The position numbers were made by a program, and so were the translations under genes. The notes under the pieces are model-generated. The model made no database searches. It saw nothing but the letters and a program-made list of their open reading frames with translations, and was not told the origin of the DNA. Below are positions 42,287 through 53,500 of a DNA stretch of 64,000 nucleotides, piece after piece. This DNA is from UBA6107 sp964459385 (GTDB lineage: Bacteria > Chloroflexota > Anaerolineae > Anaerolineales > Anaerolineaceae), in the NCBI GenBank assembly GCA_964459385.1, contig CAYWLG010000001.1:372001-436000 (forward strand). The letters are read 5' to 3'. Position 1 is the first letter of the stretch. Each line of letters opens with the position of its first letter.

Positions 42287-43339
42287 ATGAACTTGGACGA
42301 ATTTGAAAAATTTACAGAACTTGACCCGCAGGGAATGCTTGCCCAGATTGACTCTCTGCCTGAAATGCTCGCAGAAACTTGGGCATTGGGGCTTAAACTT
42401 CCCTTGCCGCAGATGGGAGAGATCCAGTCGGTGGTACTGGCTGGGATGGGGGGCTCGGCCATCGGTGCAGAGCTTGTCGCAAGCGTAGTGGCAGATCGCT
42501 GCCCGGTTCCTGTTTGTGTGCACCGTGATTATGATCTGCCTGGCTGGGCCAGAGGGCGCGGTACGCTGGTGGTACTTTCTTCACACTCTGGGAATACCGA
42601 AGAAACCCTGTCTGCCTTCAATCTGGCCATCCACAATCAATGCCAGATCGTCACTATTACCACCGGCGGCAAGTTGCACGAGTTGGCTGAGAGCAGCGGC
42701 TTGCCGGCCTGGAAGTTCGTCCATCACGGGCAGCCGCGGGCAGCGGTGGCTTATTCTTTTGCCCTGTTGATGGCTTTGTTCACACGTCTGGGCTTGATCG
42801 CTGATGTGCAGCCTGAGATCCTCGCGGCCGTGACGGCAATGAAGGAGCAGCGTGAAAAGCTGAAAGCCGCCAGCCCGGTCAACGCCAACCCGGCCAAACG
42901 GCAGGCGGGTCAGATGATGGGTCGGTCGGTGACGATCTTTGGCGCCGGCCACATGGCGGCCGTTGCACGGCGCTGGAAAGGTCAGATTAATGAGGTCGCC
43001 AAGGCGTTGGCGAATTTTGAAGCCATTCCTGAGGCAGACCACAATGCCATTACCGGCATGTATTTTCCACCCGAAGAAACGGAGCGCTGGATGGCGATGT
43101 TCCTGAAATCTGCTTCTGACCATCCACGTAATCAGATACGCCTCGACCTAACCCGTCAGGCCCTGATGGTGGAAGGCATCAACACGGATAGCTACCTGGC
43201 CACCGGCAAAGCGAAGATCGAACAGCTCTGGCGCGCCATTCAGTTTGGCGATTACACTGCCTATTACCTGGCCATGTGTTATGAGGTGGATCCCAGCATT
43301 ACCCCGGCCATTGATGGACTGAAACAGGCGCTGCAGTAA
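42287..43339 (+). CDS. Bifunctional phosphoglucose/phosphomannose isomerase
   Basis: The 350-residue protein has two SIS folds. The signature VVLSSHSGNTEETLSAF is the sugar-phosphate loop, and GMGGSAIGAELV and the segment EAIPEADHNAI match the archaeal-type dual PGI/PMI enzymes. It interconverts glucose-6-phosphate or mannose-6-phosphate with fructose-6-phosphate, feeding glycolysis and GDP-mannose synthesis. GAGGGTGA upstream supports the start. A separate manA lies at 59858. Confidence 0.9.
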   Translation: MNLDEFEKFTELDPQGMLAQIDSLPEMLAETWALGLKLPLPQMGEIQSVVLAGMGGSAIGAELVASVVADRCPVPVCVHRDYDLPGWARGRGTLVVLSSHSGNTEETLSAFNLAIHNQCQIVTITTGGKLHELAESSGLPAWKFVHHGQPRAAVAYSFALLMALFTRLGLIADVQPEILAAVTAMKEQREKLKAASPVNANPAKRQAGQMMGRSVTIFGAGHMAAVARRWKGQINEVAKALANFEAIPEADHNAITGMYFPPEETERWMAMFLKSASDHPRNQIRLDLTRQALMVEGINTDSYLATGKAKIEQLWRAIQFGDYTAYYLAMCYEVDPSITPAIDGLKQALQ

Positions 43340-43350
43340 AAAGGACTGCC

Positions 43351-43380
43351 AAGGAGATGAGAAGATCATCTCCTTTTTAT
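43351..43380 (+). terminator. Intrinsic terminator of the PGI/PMI gene
   Basis: AAGGAGATGA pairs with TCATCTCCTT over GAAGA, followed by TTTATT. Confidence 0.85.
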
Positions 43381-43423
43381 TGACTTTGGCGCGGATTTTA
43401 TTACACTTGGAGGCAGAGGAAAC

Positions 43424-44623
43424 ATGTCTCCGCGCAAAATACTTCATCTCGATCTGGACGCTTTCTTTTGTGCCTGTGAAGAACTGAAAGACCCTTCGCT
43501 GGCAGGCAAGCCTTTTGCCGTGGGCGGGCAGGCCGGTCGCCGCGGGGTGATCGCTTCCTGCTCTTACCCGGCACGCAAGAGGGGGGTTCACTCTGCCATG
43601 CCAACCGGTCAGGCCATGCGTCTTTGCCCCGATCTCATCATGATCTCAGGCCATCACGGTGATTACGGTGTTCAATCTGACCGGGTCATGCGCATTTTGG
43701 GCGATCTGACCCCTTTGCTTGAGCAGATCTCAATCGATGAAGCTTTTATGGACGTTACCGATCTGCCGCAGCCGCTGGAGGTGATCGCGCGGGAGTTGCA
43801 GGCACGTGTTCAATCTGAAACGCGTTTGCCTTGTTCCATTGGGGGCGCCGCCAACAAGCTGGTGGCCAAGATCGCCACCGATACCGGCAAAGCGCGTAGC
43901 AGCCATGAGGGTTATCCGCGCGCGATTCTGATCGTGCCGCCAGGCAGTGAAGCCAGTTTTTTGGCACCGTTGCCGGCCAAAGCGATGTGGGGGGTCGGCC
44001 CCAAGATGGAAATGGCTCTGGCAAATTTGGGCATCAAGACCATTGGTGATCTGGCTTCGTTCCCACTCGCCAGTCTGGAGAGGCATTTCGGTAAATATGG
44101 CAAAGAACTTGTTGAACGTGCGCAGGGCATCGATAATCGCCCGGTAGTGGTGGAGTATGAGGCAAAGTCGGTCAGCCAGGAAACCACTTTTGACCGCGAT
44201 ACCAATGACCTCGAAGAACTGCGCCAAACCATCAAATATCTCTCGCAAAAAGTGGGGCTTCGACTGCGCAAAGGGGGCGTCTGCGGCAAGGTGGTACGCC
44301 TCAAGCTGCGCTGGTCCGATTTTTCTACCCATACCCGGCAGGTTTCTTTATTACAGCCCACCGACCAGGACGGTGAGATCTTTGAAACTGCCATGAAATT
44401 GCTTGCAAACTTGTGGGAAGGCGACCGTCCCGTGCGCCTGATCGGGGTGGGGGTTGCTGGGCTGGCCGATAGAACGCATCAAATGAGCCTCTTCGATACC
44501 CCCAATGAAAAAGAACGCCGCCTGCTTTCGGCGCTGGATGAACTGCACGAAAAATATGGCAAATATTCGGTCATCAGCGGTGACCGGGTCGAGAAGGACA
44601 AAACGATCCGAAAATCAAAATAG
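43424..44623 (+). CDS. dinB: DNA polymerase IV
   Basis: The 399-residue Y-family polymerase has the metal-binding HLDLDAFFCACEE and SIDEAFMDVT, the finger segment SYPARKRGVHSAMPTGQA, and an HhH region WGVGPKMEMALANLGI. The C-terminal little-finger domain ends in a basic tail. It performs error-prone bypass of lesions. An AGAGGAAAC sequence precedes the ATG. No LexA-like operator is evident to me upstream. Confidence 0.93.
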   Translation: MSPRKILHLDLDAFFCACEELKDPSLAGKPFAVGGQAGRRGVIASCSYPARKRGVHSAMPTGQAMRLCPDLIMISGHHGDYGVQSDRVMRILGDLTPLLEQISIDEAFMDVTDLPQPLEVIARELQARVQSETRLPCSIGGAANKLVAKIATDTGKARSSHEGYPRAILIVPPGSEASFLAPLPAKAMWGVGPKMEMALANLGIKTIGDLASFPLASLERHFGKYGKELVERAQGIDNRPVVVEYEAKSVSQETTFDRDTNDLEELRQTIKYLSQKVGLRLRKGGVCGKVVRLKLRWSDFSTHTRQVSLLQPTDQDGEIFETAMKLLANLWEGDRPVRLIGVGVAGLADRTHQMSLFDTPNEKERRLLSALDELHEKYGKYSVISGDRVEKDKTIRKSK

Positions 44624-44683
44624 AAAAGTAAAACCTGATAGAATTGAGCCATCACTTTTGATACCTGAACACAGCGAGCACGG

Positions 44684-45307
44684 ATGAACGGCTTTATCAC
44701 TGAATCTTTGAGCAAACTTTCTGACGGCATTGGCAACTCTATTCGTTTGCTGGTGCTTTATCTCGTTACATCGCTGCTCGTGGTGCCGATCAGCACCTTC
44801 TTTCACCGCATTGGGGTGCTGATCTATATTTTTATCTTGCTCGCAATGGCTGTGTTTGAGTTGCAGCGCTCGCTGGCAGCCAGAACCTCTGAAGCCCGGC
44901 GAGCCTGGTGTGGTATGGCCTCTGGGATATACCTCTGGCAGGTGATTCGCTTTTCTGCTCAATTGGATTCATTGGAGCTCTTCCAGCAAACGGGGATCGT
45001 TTTTTGGTTGATGAGTGTGCTGATCACGGCCACGCTATGGAAGAAATTCCTGCCCACCGGCTTGCGTACCTCCATGCTCACGCTTTTGATCTGCTGGTTG
45101 GGCAAGATTTACGTGTTGGGGTTCGGTTTCTTAAGCAATTGGTCGTCATTTATCGTATTTGGGTATCAGACACTGCGTTACATCGCCGGCGCTGCCGGGT
45201 TCCTGTCACTGATTTACATCATCTTTAAAAGCGAAAATGCCGCAGAACGGAACTACGCGGGCATTTTGTTTTTCGCCGGTTTGCTTTTCTTATTCCTGCT
45301 TTTTTAG
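44684..45307 (+). CDS. Membrane protein of unknown function
   Basis: The 207-residue protein has about six hydrophobic segments starting near residues 18, 43, 77, 98, 130 and 180, connected by short loops. No motif or family is recognised. There is no clear ribosome binding site before the ATG. Its last 18 nt overlap the end of the convergent GT4 gene, so no separate terminator fits between them. Confidence 0.65.
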   Translation: MNGFITESLSKLSDGIGNSIRLLVLYLVTSLLVVPISTFFHRIGVLIYIFILLAMAVFELQRSLAARTSEARRAWCGMASGIYLWQVIRFSAQLDSLELFQQTGIVFWLMSVLITATLWKKFLPTGLRTSMLTLLICWLGKIYVLGFGFLSNWSSFIVFGYQTLRYIAGAAGFLSLIYIIFKSENAAERNYAGILFFAGLLFLFLLF

Positions 45308-46537
45308 CAAAGTTTGATAGACGTCAATCATCCGCTCGCTGATGAGCTTCCAATCGTACTGAAGCGCATATTCAGCGGCTTGCTTTCCCATCGTTTCTCT
45401 TAGTTCATCATTGTTCATCAACTTCATGAGCGGTTCCACCAGCGCTTCGGGGTCACCCCCGGGGACGACAAAACCGGTCTTTCCATCCTGAACCAGGAAA
45501 GGCAGCCCGCCCACTTGCGAAGCGACCACCGGCGTACCGCAGGCCATTGCCTCAAGCGCTACCATGCCAAAGGATTCATAGTATGAGGGCATGATCAAAA
45601 TATCGGCTGCCGAATAGTAATAGGGCAGGGTATCTTGGGCGCGCTTTCCCAAAAAGACCACCAGATCTTCGAGCCCAAGCTCTTTGCTCAGCCGTTTGAT
45701 GTTGATCATCTCGCTGGACATGGCTTCGATTGAGGCGTTGGGGTCGCCACCGATGACCACCAGGCAGTAGCACGTTTCTGCAGGCGTGCGGCGTTCGCGG
45801 ATGAGCGCAATGGCTTTGAGCAGATTTTGCAGTCCCTTCAGCGGTTCGATGCGGCCAACAAAGAGAAGCAGGCGGTTTTTGCAGGGGATGTTGATGGCTT
45901 CTTTGGCCTCTTCCTGTTCAATTGGGTAGAAACGTGAAGTGTCTACCCCGGGCGGGATGGTGACGATCTTTTGCCTGTCCAGCCCATAGAGAAATTCGAG
46001 CTGTGCTTCTTCTGCCGGGGTGGCTGCCACGATCTTATCGGCCATCTGCATTACCCGTTTTTCACCCTTGCTGCGATAGTCCCCTTCCATTTCTTCCGGT
46101 GATTGGGCGATGCGGTTTTTCATCAATCCCAGTGTATGAAACATTTGCAGCACAGGCACCTGCCAGTGGGTTTTTAACTGCTCGGCGGCTATGCCCGACA
46201 TCCAGTAGTGGCTGTGGATCAGGTCATAGTGAATGTTTTTTTCGGCTGCAAAGCGTTCGATCTCATTGGCGAAAATAGGAATATATTCCGCCAACTCCTT
46301 TTTGGGCAGCGGAAACTCCGGCCCGGCCGGGACATGTACCACACGGTTGCCGTATCCTAACGAATGTACCACATGGGGCACATGCTCGTCCTGTGATCGG
46401 GTGAAAACATCCACATGCACGCCCATGCGGCCGAGTTGGCGGGTCAGTTCGGCTACATAAACGTTCATACCGCCGGTGTCTTTTCCGCCCAGCGTGGCAA
46501 GCGGGCAGGTGTGGTAAGAAAGCATTGCGATATTCAA
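45290..46537 (-). CDS. GT4 glycosyltransferase, MshA/sucrose-phosphate-synthase type
   Basis: The 415-residue GT-B enzyme has GGMNVYVAELTRQLG near the N-terminus, IHSHYWMSG, the nucleotide-sugar region VGRIEPLKGLQNLL and the EX7E-type motif PSYYESFGMVALEAMACG. This subgroup includes D-inositol-3-phosphate glycosyltransferase MshA and sucrose phosphate synthases. Without mycothiol partners nearby, the acceptor cannot be named. It is predicted to be cytosolic and monocistronic. Confidence 0.88.
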   Translation of the reverse strand: MNIAMLSYHTCPLATLGGKDTGGMNVYVAELTRQLGRMGVHVDVFTRSQDEHVPHVVHSLGYGNRVVHVPAGPEFPLPKKELAEYIPIFANEIERFAAEKNIHYDLIHSHYWMSGIAAEQLKTHWQVPVLQMFHTLGLMKNRIAQSPEEMEGDYRSKGEKRVMQMADKIVAATPAEEAQLEFLYGLDRQKIVTIPPGVDTSRFYPIEQEEAKEAINIPCKNRLLLFVGRIEPLKGLQNLLKAIALIRERRTPAETCYCLVVIGGDPNASIEAMSSEMINIKRLSKELGLEDLVVFLGKRAQDTLPYYYSAADILIMPSYYESFGMVALEAMACGTPVVASQVGGLPFLVQDGKTGFVVPGGDPEALVEPLMKLMNNDELRETMGKQAAEYALQYDWKLISERMIDVYQTLLKKQE

Positions 46538-46547
46538 AGTGATAACC

Positions 46548-46577
46548 TTGCCTTTATTGTGCGGGTGCTGATATAAT
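46548..46577 (+). promoter_or_regulatory. Promoter of tRNA-Thr
   Basis: TTGCCT and a perfect TATAAT are separated by 18 nt and end 29 nt before the tRNA. Confidence 0.65.
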
Positions 46578-46606
46578 TTGCGCGTTACTTTCGCAAGAGC
46601 AATTTT

Positions 46607-46679
46607 GCCACCGTAGCTCAGTTGGTAGAGCAGCCGCTTCGTAAGCGGCGGGTCGCGGGTTCGACTCCCACCGGTGGCT
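46607..46679 (+). tRNA. tRNA-Thr (anticodon CGT)
   Basis: The cloverleaf has acceptor GCCACCG/CGGTGGC, D arm GCTC/GAGC, anticodon stem GCCGC/GCGGC with loop TTCGTAA, and T arm GCGGG/CCCAC with GTTCGACTC. Anticodon CGT reads ACG. CCA is not encoded; a T-rich stretch follows. Confidence 0.93.
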
Positions 46680-46706
46680 CTTTCTTTTTAAACAGGCCTT
46701 CTGATT

Positions 46707-47357
46707 TTACCTGCTTTTTGCCAACCTTTTTTGTTCCATCTTTGCCAGAATGGATTCGGCCCACTCGCGAATATCGGGGCTGACGCCCGGCCACCAATCA
46801 TTGCGGACGGTGTGCACAATGATCTTCATTCCACCTTCGATCAAATAATAATAACGTTCCTGTAAAAAGCCTCGCTCGGGCATCTCTTGCGGGTGTTTTT
46901 CGATATATTGCTCTGTGTGGGCATCGGGTGATTTGAACACCAGGTCTTCGATCACGGCCGCGCTGTGCGGGAACCGCCTCACCACCTGGCTGGCGATCAG
47001 GCGCGCTACCAACGGGTCAGGTTCATTGGCGTCAAGATGCCATTGAATGGCCTCATAGCCTAATAGGGGGTAAAAAACGTTTGGCCCAAAGCCATAGAAC
47101 TGCTCGATCAGCATTTTGTATTGTTCGAGATCGTTTAAGTAATCGTCTTCAGCAGCAAGATCAGTGACCTGCCGAATTGGGTGGACGATCATCTTGATCC
47201 ACATATACAGGCGGATGTTATCCGTTTGTGGACTTTTGCGCTGGATCACGTGCAGCAGATATTTTTCGGCCGGGGTTAATTTGGGTTGGATCAAACGCAT
47301 GAGCAGGATCAGCCCAACGATCACTGCGACAAGAATAACGATTTGAATGGGGGTCAT
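46707..47357 (-). CDS. Protein of unknown function with N-terminal anchor
   Basis: The 216-residue protein has one N-terminal membrane segment (about 4-22) and a soluble, mostly helical remainder rich in aromatic and charged residues, with several tryptophans. No motif is recognised. TATAAT on the minus strand (47364-47369) lies only 6 nt before the ATG, so the transcript is probably leaderless. It is divergent from the large kinase gene. Confidence 0.65.
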   Translation of the reverse strand: MTPIQIVILVAVIVGLILLMRLIQPKLTPAEKYLLHVIQRKSPQTDNIRLYMWIKMIVHPIRQVTDLAAEDDYLNDLEQYKMLIEQFYGFGPNVFYPLLGYEAIQWHLDANEPDPLVARLIASQVVRRFPHSAAVIEDLVFKSPDAHTEQYIEKHPQEMPERGFLQERYYYLIEGGMKIIVHTVRNDWWPGVSPDIREWAESILAKMEQKRLAKSR

Positions 47358-47469
47358 GGCTTAATTATAGTGGGTTTCTCAGAACCAATTGACACAAAAT
47401 TCAGGCCAAATGGTCGTTTTGGGGGCGCGTAAAATTTTTCTAAAATTATGATGAAGATTGTACAAATAG

Positions 47470-47498
47470 TTACAATTTAATTACTGAATTGCTATAAT
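47470..47498 (+). promoter_or_regulatory. Promoter of the hybrid kinase operon
   Basis: TTACAA (47470-47475) and a perfect TATAAT (47493-47498) are 17 nt apart. The leader is about 50 nt. Confidence 0.75.
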
Positions 47499-47554
47499 TT
47501 GTTTATCAAAACAAACCCGCAAGAATATTATTGGGTCTGGAAAAGAGGATTTGC

Positions 47555-50500
47555 ATGGCGCGGAAATCGTCAACTTCAACAATAAAAAACTCTTCACTGG
47601 AAGAGAGCAAAGAAAACGATCAAACGAGGCCGCAGCCTTTTAATGTGGGTAGCTGGGAATATGATTTCCAGACGGATGAACATAACTGGTCAGATGAATT
47701 TTATCGCCTCCTGGGGTACGATCCCGGCAAAGTAAAACCCTGCAAAGAAAATCTTGAAAAGTCCATCCATCCTGACGATCTTGCACAAGTGCTGAAAATC
47801 TTTTACGATTCGGTAGATCAGCACAAGGTGTTTTTTGTATCGCACCGAATTCTTACTCAAGACGGCACAATTCGTTATGTGCAATCCATCGGACAGACCA
47901 GCTACGATGAGGCTGGGAAACCTTTGCGGAATATCGGTTCAATGCAAGACGTCACCAGCAAGGTGCAAGCCGATGAATTGCTGCAGCGCAAGACCCGGGC
48001 CCTTTACATCCTCAGTCGCTGCAACGAGGCTTTGGTCAAACTAAAAAACGAAGAGGAACTTCTAAATGAGATTTGCTGCATCAGTGTTGAGGAAGGTCAA
48101 TACAGCCTGGCCTGGATAGGGTTCGCGCAAAGTGATCAGAAGAAAAGCATCCGTGTGGCGGCCAAACAGGGGGCAGAGGTTTCTTATTTGGACGATATTT
48201 GGGTTACCTGGGATGATTCAGAATTTGGCATGGGCCCAGCCGGGAACACGATACGCACGAATCTCCCCACCATCAACCAGAACATCCCCACAGATTTGCA
48301 ATTCCGCCCCTGGCGTGAAAAAGCACTGAAACATGGTTTTCAGTCCTCAATTGCGATTCCGATCAAAGTGTTCGGCGATACAGTGGGCGTATTCATGCTG
48401 TATTCCTCGGTGGCCAATGCGTTTCAGGAGGAAGAAGTAAACCTGCTCACCGATCTGGTAAGCGATCTATCTTATGGGCTGGAATCCATCCGTACCCTTG
48501 AAAAGCAAAAGGATCTCGAAGATGAGCTGGTCAGATCTGAACGACGCTTCAGGCAGGCGCAGGAAACCGCTCATATCGGCAGTTGGGAATGGAATGCAGA
48601 ACAAGATAGTTTGAGCTGTTCGGAAGAAATGCATCGTCTTTTTGATAAAGAACCCTCTGCACTAAAAAACACCATTTCTTGCCTGATGGATTCCATTTTG
48701 CCTGAAGACCGCAACAAAGTGAATAAGGTTTTCAGTGAGTGCCTAAAAAATGGTACATCCTTTGATATTGAATTCAGAATCCTCGACGCAAACTTAAATC
48801 TTCGCTGGCTGGAATCAAAAGGCAGCCTCACGAAAGAAAACAACAAAACTTTGGCTGGCACGATGCAGGATATAACCAGCCGCAAAAAGGTAGAATCGGA
48901 TCTTGAAAAAGCCATTCGGAACTACCGGTTCATTTCAGAGAACAGCGATGATGTGATCTGGATCTGGGACCTTGAAAGTCAAAAGTACACCTACATCAGT
49001 CCTTCGGTAAAGAAACTGCATGGTGTATCGGTTGAAGAAGGGCTCAGCAAAAGTTTTTCAGAAGTTCTTACCCCCGAATCGGCGCAGCGAATTACAGGGC
49101 TGGTCGCTAAAAAGTTGCCCTTATTCATTCTTGGAATTCATGTTGATTCCATTACCCTGGAATTGGATCAAAATCGCGCAGATGGCACTGTAGTGCCCAC
49201 TGAAACGACCACTACCCTGGCCAGAAATGAAGAAGGAAAAATTCAGATCATCGGTATTTCACGAGATATTTCAGACCGCAAAAAATATGAAAACGATTTG
49301 AGAAACAGCGTGATGTATATGTCCAGTGCAGAACAACAGACCGGTTTGGCCAGTTGGTCGATAAATCTGCGTAATGGTAGCAGCTGGTGGTCTCCGCAAA
49401 TGTATCGGATTTTTGGCTTTAATCCGGCCTTGGGCGTGCCATCTGTGGAAGACTACCTCAAACGTATTCACCCTGATGATCGTATGATGGTGGCCGATGC
49501 CATGTCCAAGTTGACACAAGGGGAAGAACCTGAACGTTCGGAATTTCGCACCAACCCCAAGGTGCTGCCTCTGCGCATTCTGAGCCCGAACTATATTGCC
49601 GAGCGCGATAAGGACGGGAAAATCGTCAGTTATTTTGGTACCCAACTGGATATTACAGAGCGAAAGAGATCCGAAGATGAGATTCGCCGCTTAAATACCA
49701 GCTACCAACTGATCGCTGAGAATTCACAAGACGTCATCTGGGTGCTGGATCTGGAAACACAAAAGTACATCTATGTAAGCCCCTCTATTTATAAGTTACG
49801 CGGTTTTACCCCAGAAGAAATGATCTCTGAATCCATTCGAAATTCGATGGATGAGGGATCGTACCAAATAGTGACGCGTGAACTGCAAAAGGGGGCAAAA
49901 GATTTTGCTGAGATGGGCAAACCTGTTTCGACATCTTTGCAAGTGAATTTGCTCCGCAAAGACGGCACAACCGTTCCCACTGAGATCACTGCCACAATCG
50001 CCTATGGCCCAGAAAACAAGTTACAGGTCATCGGAATCTCACGCGATGTTTCTGAGCGGCTGAAAGCAGATGAGGCCTTACGGCTCAGCAATAAAACCAA
50101 TGAAGCCATCATTAATTCCACCCAAGACGCCATCTATTTAATTGACCCTATGGGAAATATCAACATGGCGAATGTGGTAGGGGCGAAACGCTATTCTCTC
50201 ACCACAGATTCAATTATTGGCGAAAATTTCTTTGAGATCTCAGAGCCTAAATTGAGTGAAATTCGACGTAAAAAAGTTGAAGAGGTACTGGCAACTAAAG
50301 AGTCTGTTTCGTTTGAATACGATGGCACAAACCATTCCTATTTTAGCAATCTATATCCATTGTTTGATAAAAAAGGCGAAATAGAGTTAATCAGCATCTA
50401 CTCACGTGATGTTACCGAGAAGAAGAAAATCGAGTTGCAAGAAAAACAGATCACAGAAGATCTTCAGTTGATCAATGAAGTGAATGAGGCTTTGAACAAG

Positions 50501-53500
50501 GGGGCCAGTCGAAAAGAAATTGCCGCACTGATTCAGAGCAAGTTTATTGCCGTGCTTGGCGTCAAATTTGTTGAATATTACTCTGTCTCCGAAGACAGGC
50601 AGTCGCTAATATCAACCAGCAGTCTCATTCTCGATTACATCGAAAAAATTGAGAAGAATACCGCACTATTCAATAAAGGAGAGATCCGGCTCCCGCTCGT
50701 AGAAGGCGAAAAATTTCTAAAAATATTTGATGAAAAGACCCCGACCATTCTCTCTGATATGAACGATCTGGTTGCCTTGGCGACCGAAGTCATCAAAGCA
50801 CAGAGCAAGGTTTCTGAAAAGAAGCATTCATTCAAAAAAATGGCCGAAAACGCATTACAACAATCGGGCATAAAATCGGTTATCTCCCTTCCGCTGCGCA
50901 TGAATGACCAGCCCTGGGGACTGCTAAATATTGGCAAGGATCAGGATTTCTCGCCCGACGAGGTTTCGCGCATTAAAAACTTAAGTAATCAGATATTCAC
51001 TTCTTTGCTGCGCAAAAATGCCGAAGAGCAGTTGTCGGCTAGTGAAAAGCGCAATAAATCCATCGTAGATGCAATTCCTGACCTCCTGTTTCAGGTCAAA
51101 AAAGATGGCACCTTTATCGACTATGCTGCAAAGCCTTGGCATCAGCTTTACTCTCCCCCAGAAGCTTTTTTGGGAAAGAAAGTGTCTGAGGTGCTGCCGC
51201 CAGAGCTGGCCGACCGTACCATGAAGGGAATGCAACAGGCGCGAAAAGAAAACCAAGTAGTCAGTTTTGAATATGATCTACCGATTTCAGATCATCTTTC
51301 TACGTTTGAGTCACGTATTACCGCCAGCCAAAATCTGGAAGAATCGGTCATTATTGTTCGCGACGTCACTGAGCAGAAAAAATTGCAAAAAGAAATTTTG
51401 GAAAGTGAAGAGCAATATCGTGTGTTGATGGAAAGCCTTGAGAGCGTGATTGCCACCGTAGACCGTGACGGCACTTTCTTGTTCATGAACGACATTGCTG
51501 CCAGGCAACTGGGTGGAAATGCCACTAATTTCATCGGCAAGAAGATGCAAGAGTTATTCCCCAAAGAAGTGGCAGAGCCCCAACTCAAGCATATCCAACT
51601 GGCCTTTGATAAAAACGAAGAAGGCGTCTATGAAAGTATTTCGATAGTTCAGGGAAAGCCACTTTGGTATAGAACCTATTTGGTGCCGATCCATGATGAA
51701 TCTGGCAAAGTAGTTTCTGTGCTGGTCAATTCAAATGATATAGACGACATCAAAACCTCTCAACAGAAGCTGGAAGAACTGAATCACTCATTGGAAGAAC
51801 GTGTCAGGCAGCGTACGGCAGAATTGCAAGACCTTTATAATAACGCTCCAACCGGCTACCATTCAATTAATGAGAATGGGGTATTTACCATGATTAATGA
51901 TACCGAATTAAAGTGGTTGGGCTATCAACGCAGCGAAGTGATCGATAAAATGCATGTGGGTGATATCCTCTCTGCCGAGAGCAGAAAAATATTTATTGAA
52001 AAATTCCCTCGATTTAAAACAACCGGGGTACTTAATAATCTTGAATCAGAATTCGTACGAAAAGATGGCAGCATTTTTCCAGTGATCATCAGTGCCACAG
52101 CCATTTACGATGAAAACGGCAAATATGTTTCCAGCCGCTCTACGATGGTGGATAACACGGAGCGCAAGGCTATCGAAGCTGAAATACGGCGTGTGAATAA
52201 CCTTTCAGATATTGCCCTTGAATTGGCTCAGGCAGGGTACTGGTACCTGCCGCTCGATAATAGCGGCGACTATTTTCCCTCAGATAAAGTGGTTGGCATT
52301 CATGGAACTGAAAAGCGACCCGATGGAAGGCACTCGATCCAATCTGAATGGGAAGCAAATATTAGAGCGGCAAACATCCCGCTTGCCGGTCAGGCTGTTG
52401 CCGCCCTGACAAATGTGATGAAAGGAAAAAGCGACCACTATGATAGCGTTTATCAATACAAACGCCCCAGCGATTCCCAAATAGTTTGGATTCACGCGAT
52501 GGGGGATGTTGTCAAAGATGCCACTGGTAAACGAGTCGGCATTGCCGGCGTTTCACAGGATATTACGAAACAAAAATCCCTCGAGATTGAACTGCAAAAG
52601 GCCAAAGACGAAGCCGATGCTGCCAACCAGGCAAAGAGCGCGTTTCTGGCGAACATGAGCCATGAGATTCGCACGCCGATGAATGCGATTCTGGGCTTTA
52701 CACAAGTGGCTCTGAAAGACAAAGCTCTGGATGAAAAGAACCGTGGCTATCTTGAGATCATCAATCGCTCTGGCGAACACTTACTCACCTTGATCAATGA
52801 GGTGCTCGAAATGTCGAAGATCGAGGCGGGGCATGTTTCTTACAACCCCTCCACTTTTGATTTGCCTCTGATGATAAAAGACTTGAAGAGTATGTTGGAT
52901 ACCCGCCTGCAGGCCAAGAACCTGATGATGAACCTGGATATTGACCCAACCACACCCAAGTTCATAGAATCGGATGAGAACAAGATCAAAGAAATTCTGA
53001 TCAATTTGTTAAGCAATGCAGTGAAATTTACCCAGAAAGGTGGCATCACGTTGCGCTGCCGGGCGGAGAAATTAACCGGGGAATCTCCTTTTGGCGACAT
53101 CAAATTGCTGATCGAGATCGAAGATACTGGCACGGGTATTCCAGAACAAGACATTTCCCGCTTGTTCACAGCGTTTGAACGTTCGAGTGCAAATTCAAAG
53201 TTCATAGAGGGAACCGGGCTCGGCCTTTCGATCAGCTTGAACCATGCGCGCTTTTTGGGGGGCGATATTCGGGTAACCAGCAAAGAAAATGTGGGCAGCC
53301 ACTTTTACGTTGACCTGATCGTTAAACACGCTGACAAGCCGGCCATAGAAAAGGCTATCTCGTCCCGCAGCGCAATCAGTCTGCTCGACCCCGCCAAACC
53401 CTTAAAAGCGCTCATCGTGGATGATCAATTAGAAAATCGTTTGGTCATGCAAGAATTATTGGCTCAGGTAGGGGTAGAGACTAAAACGGCAGAAGATGGC

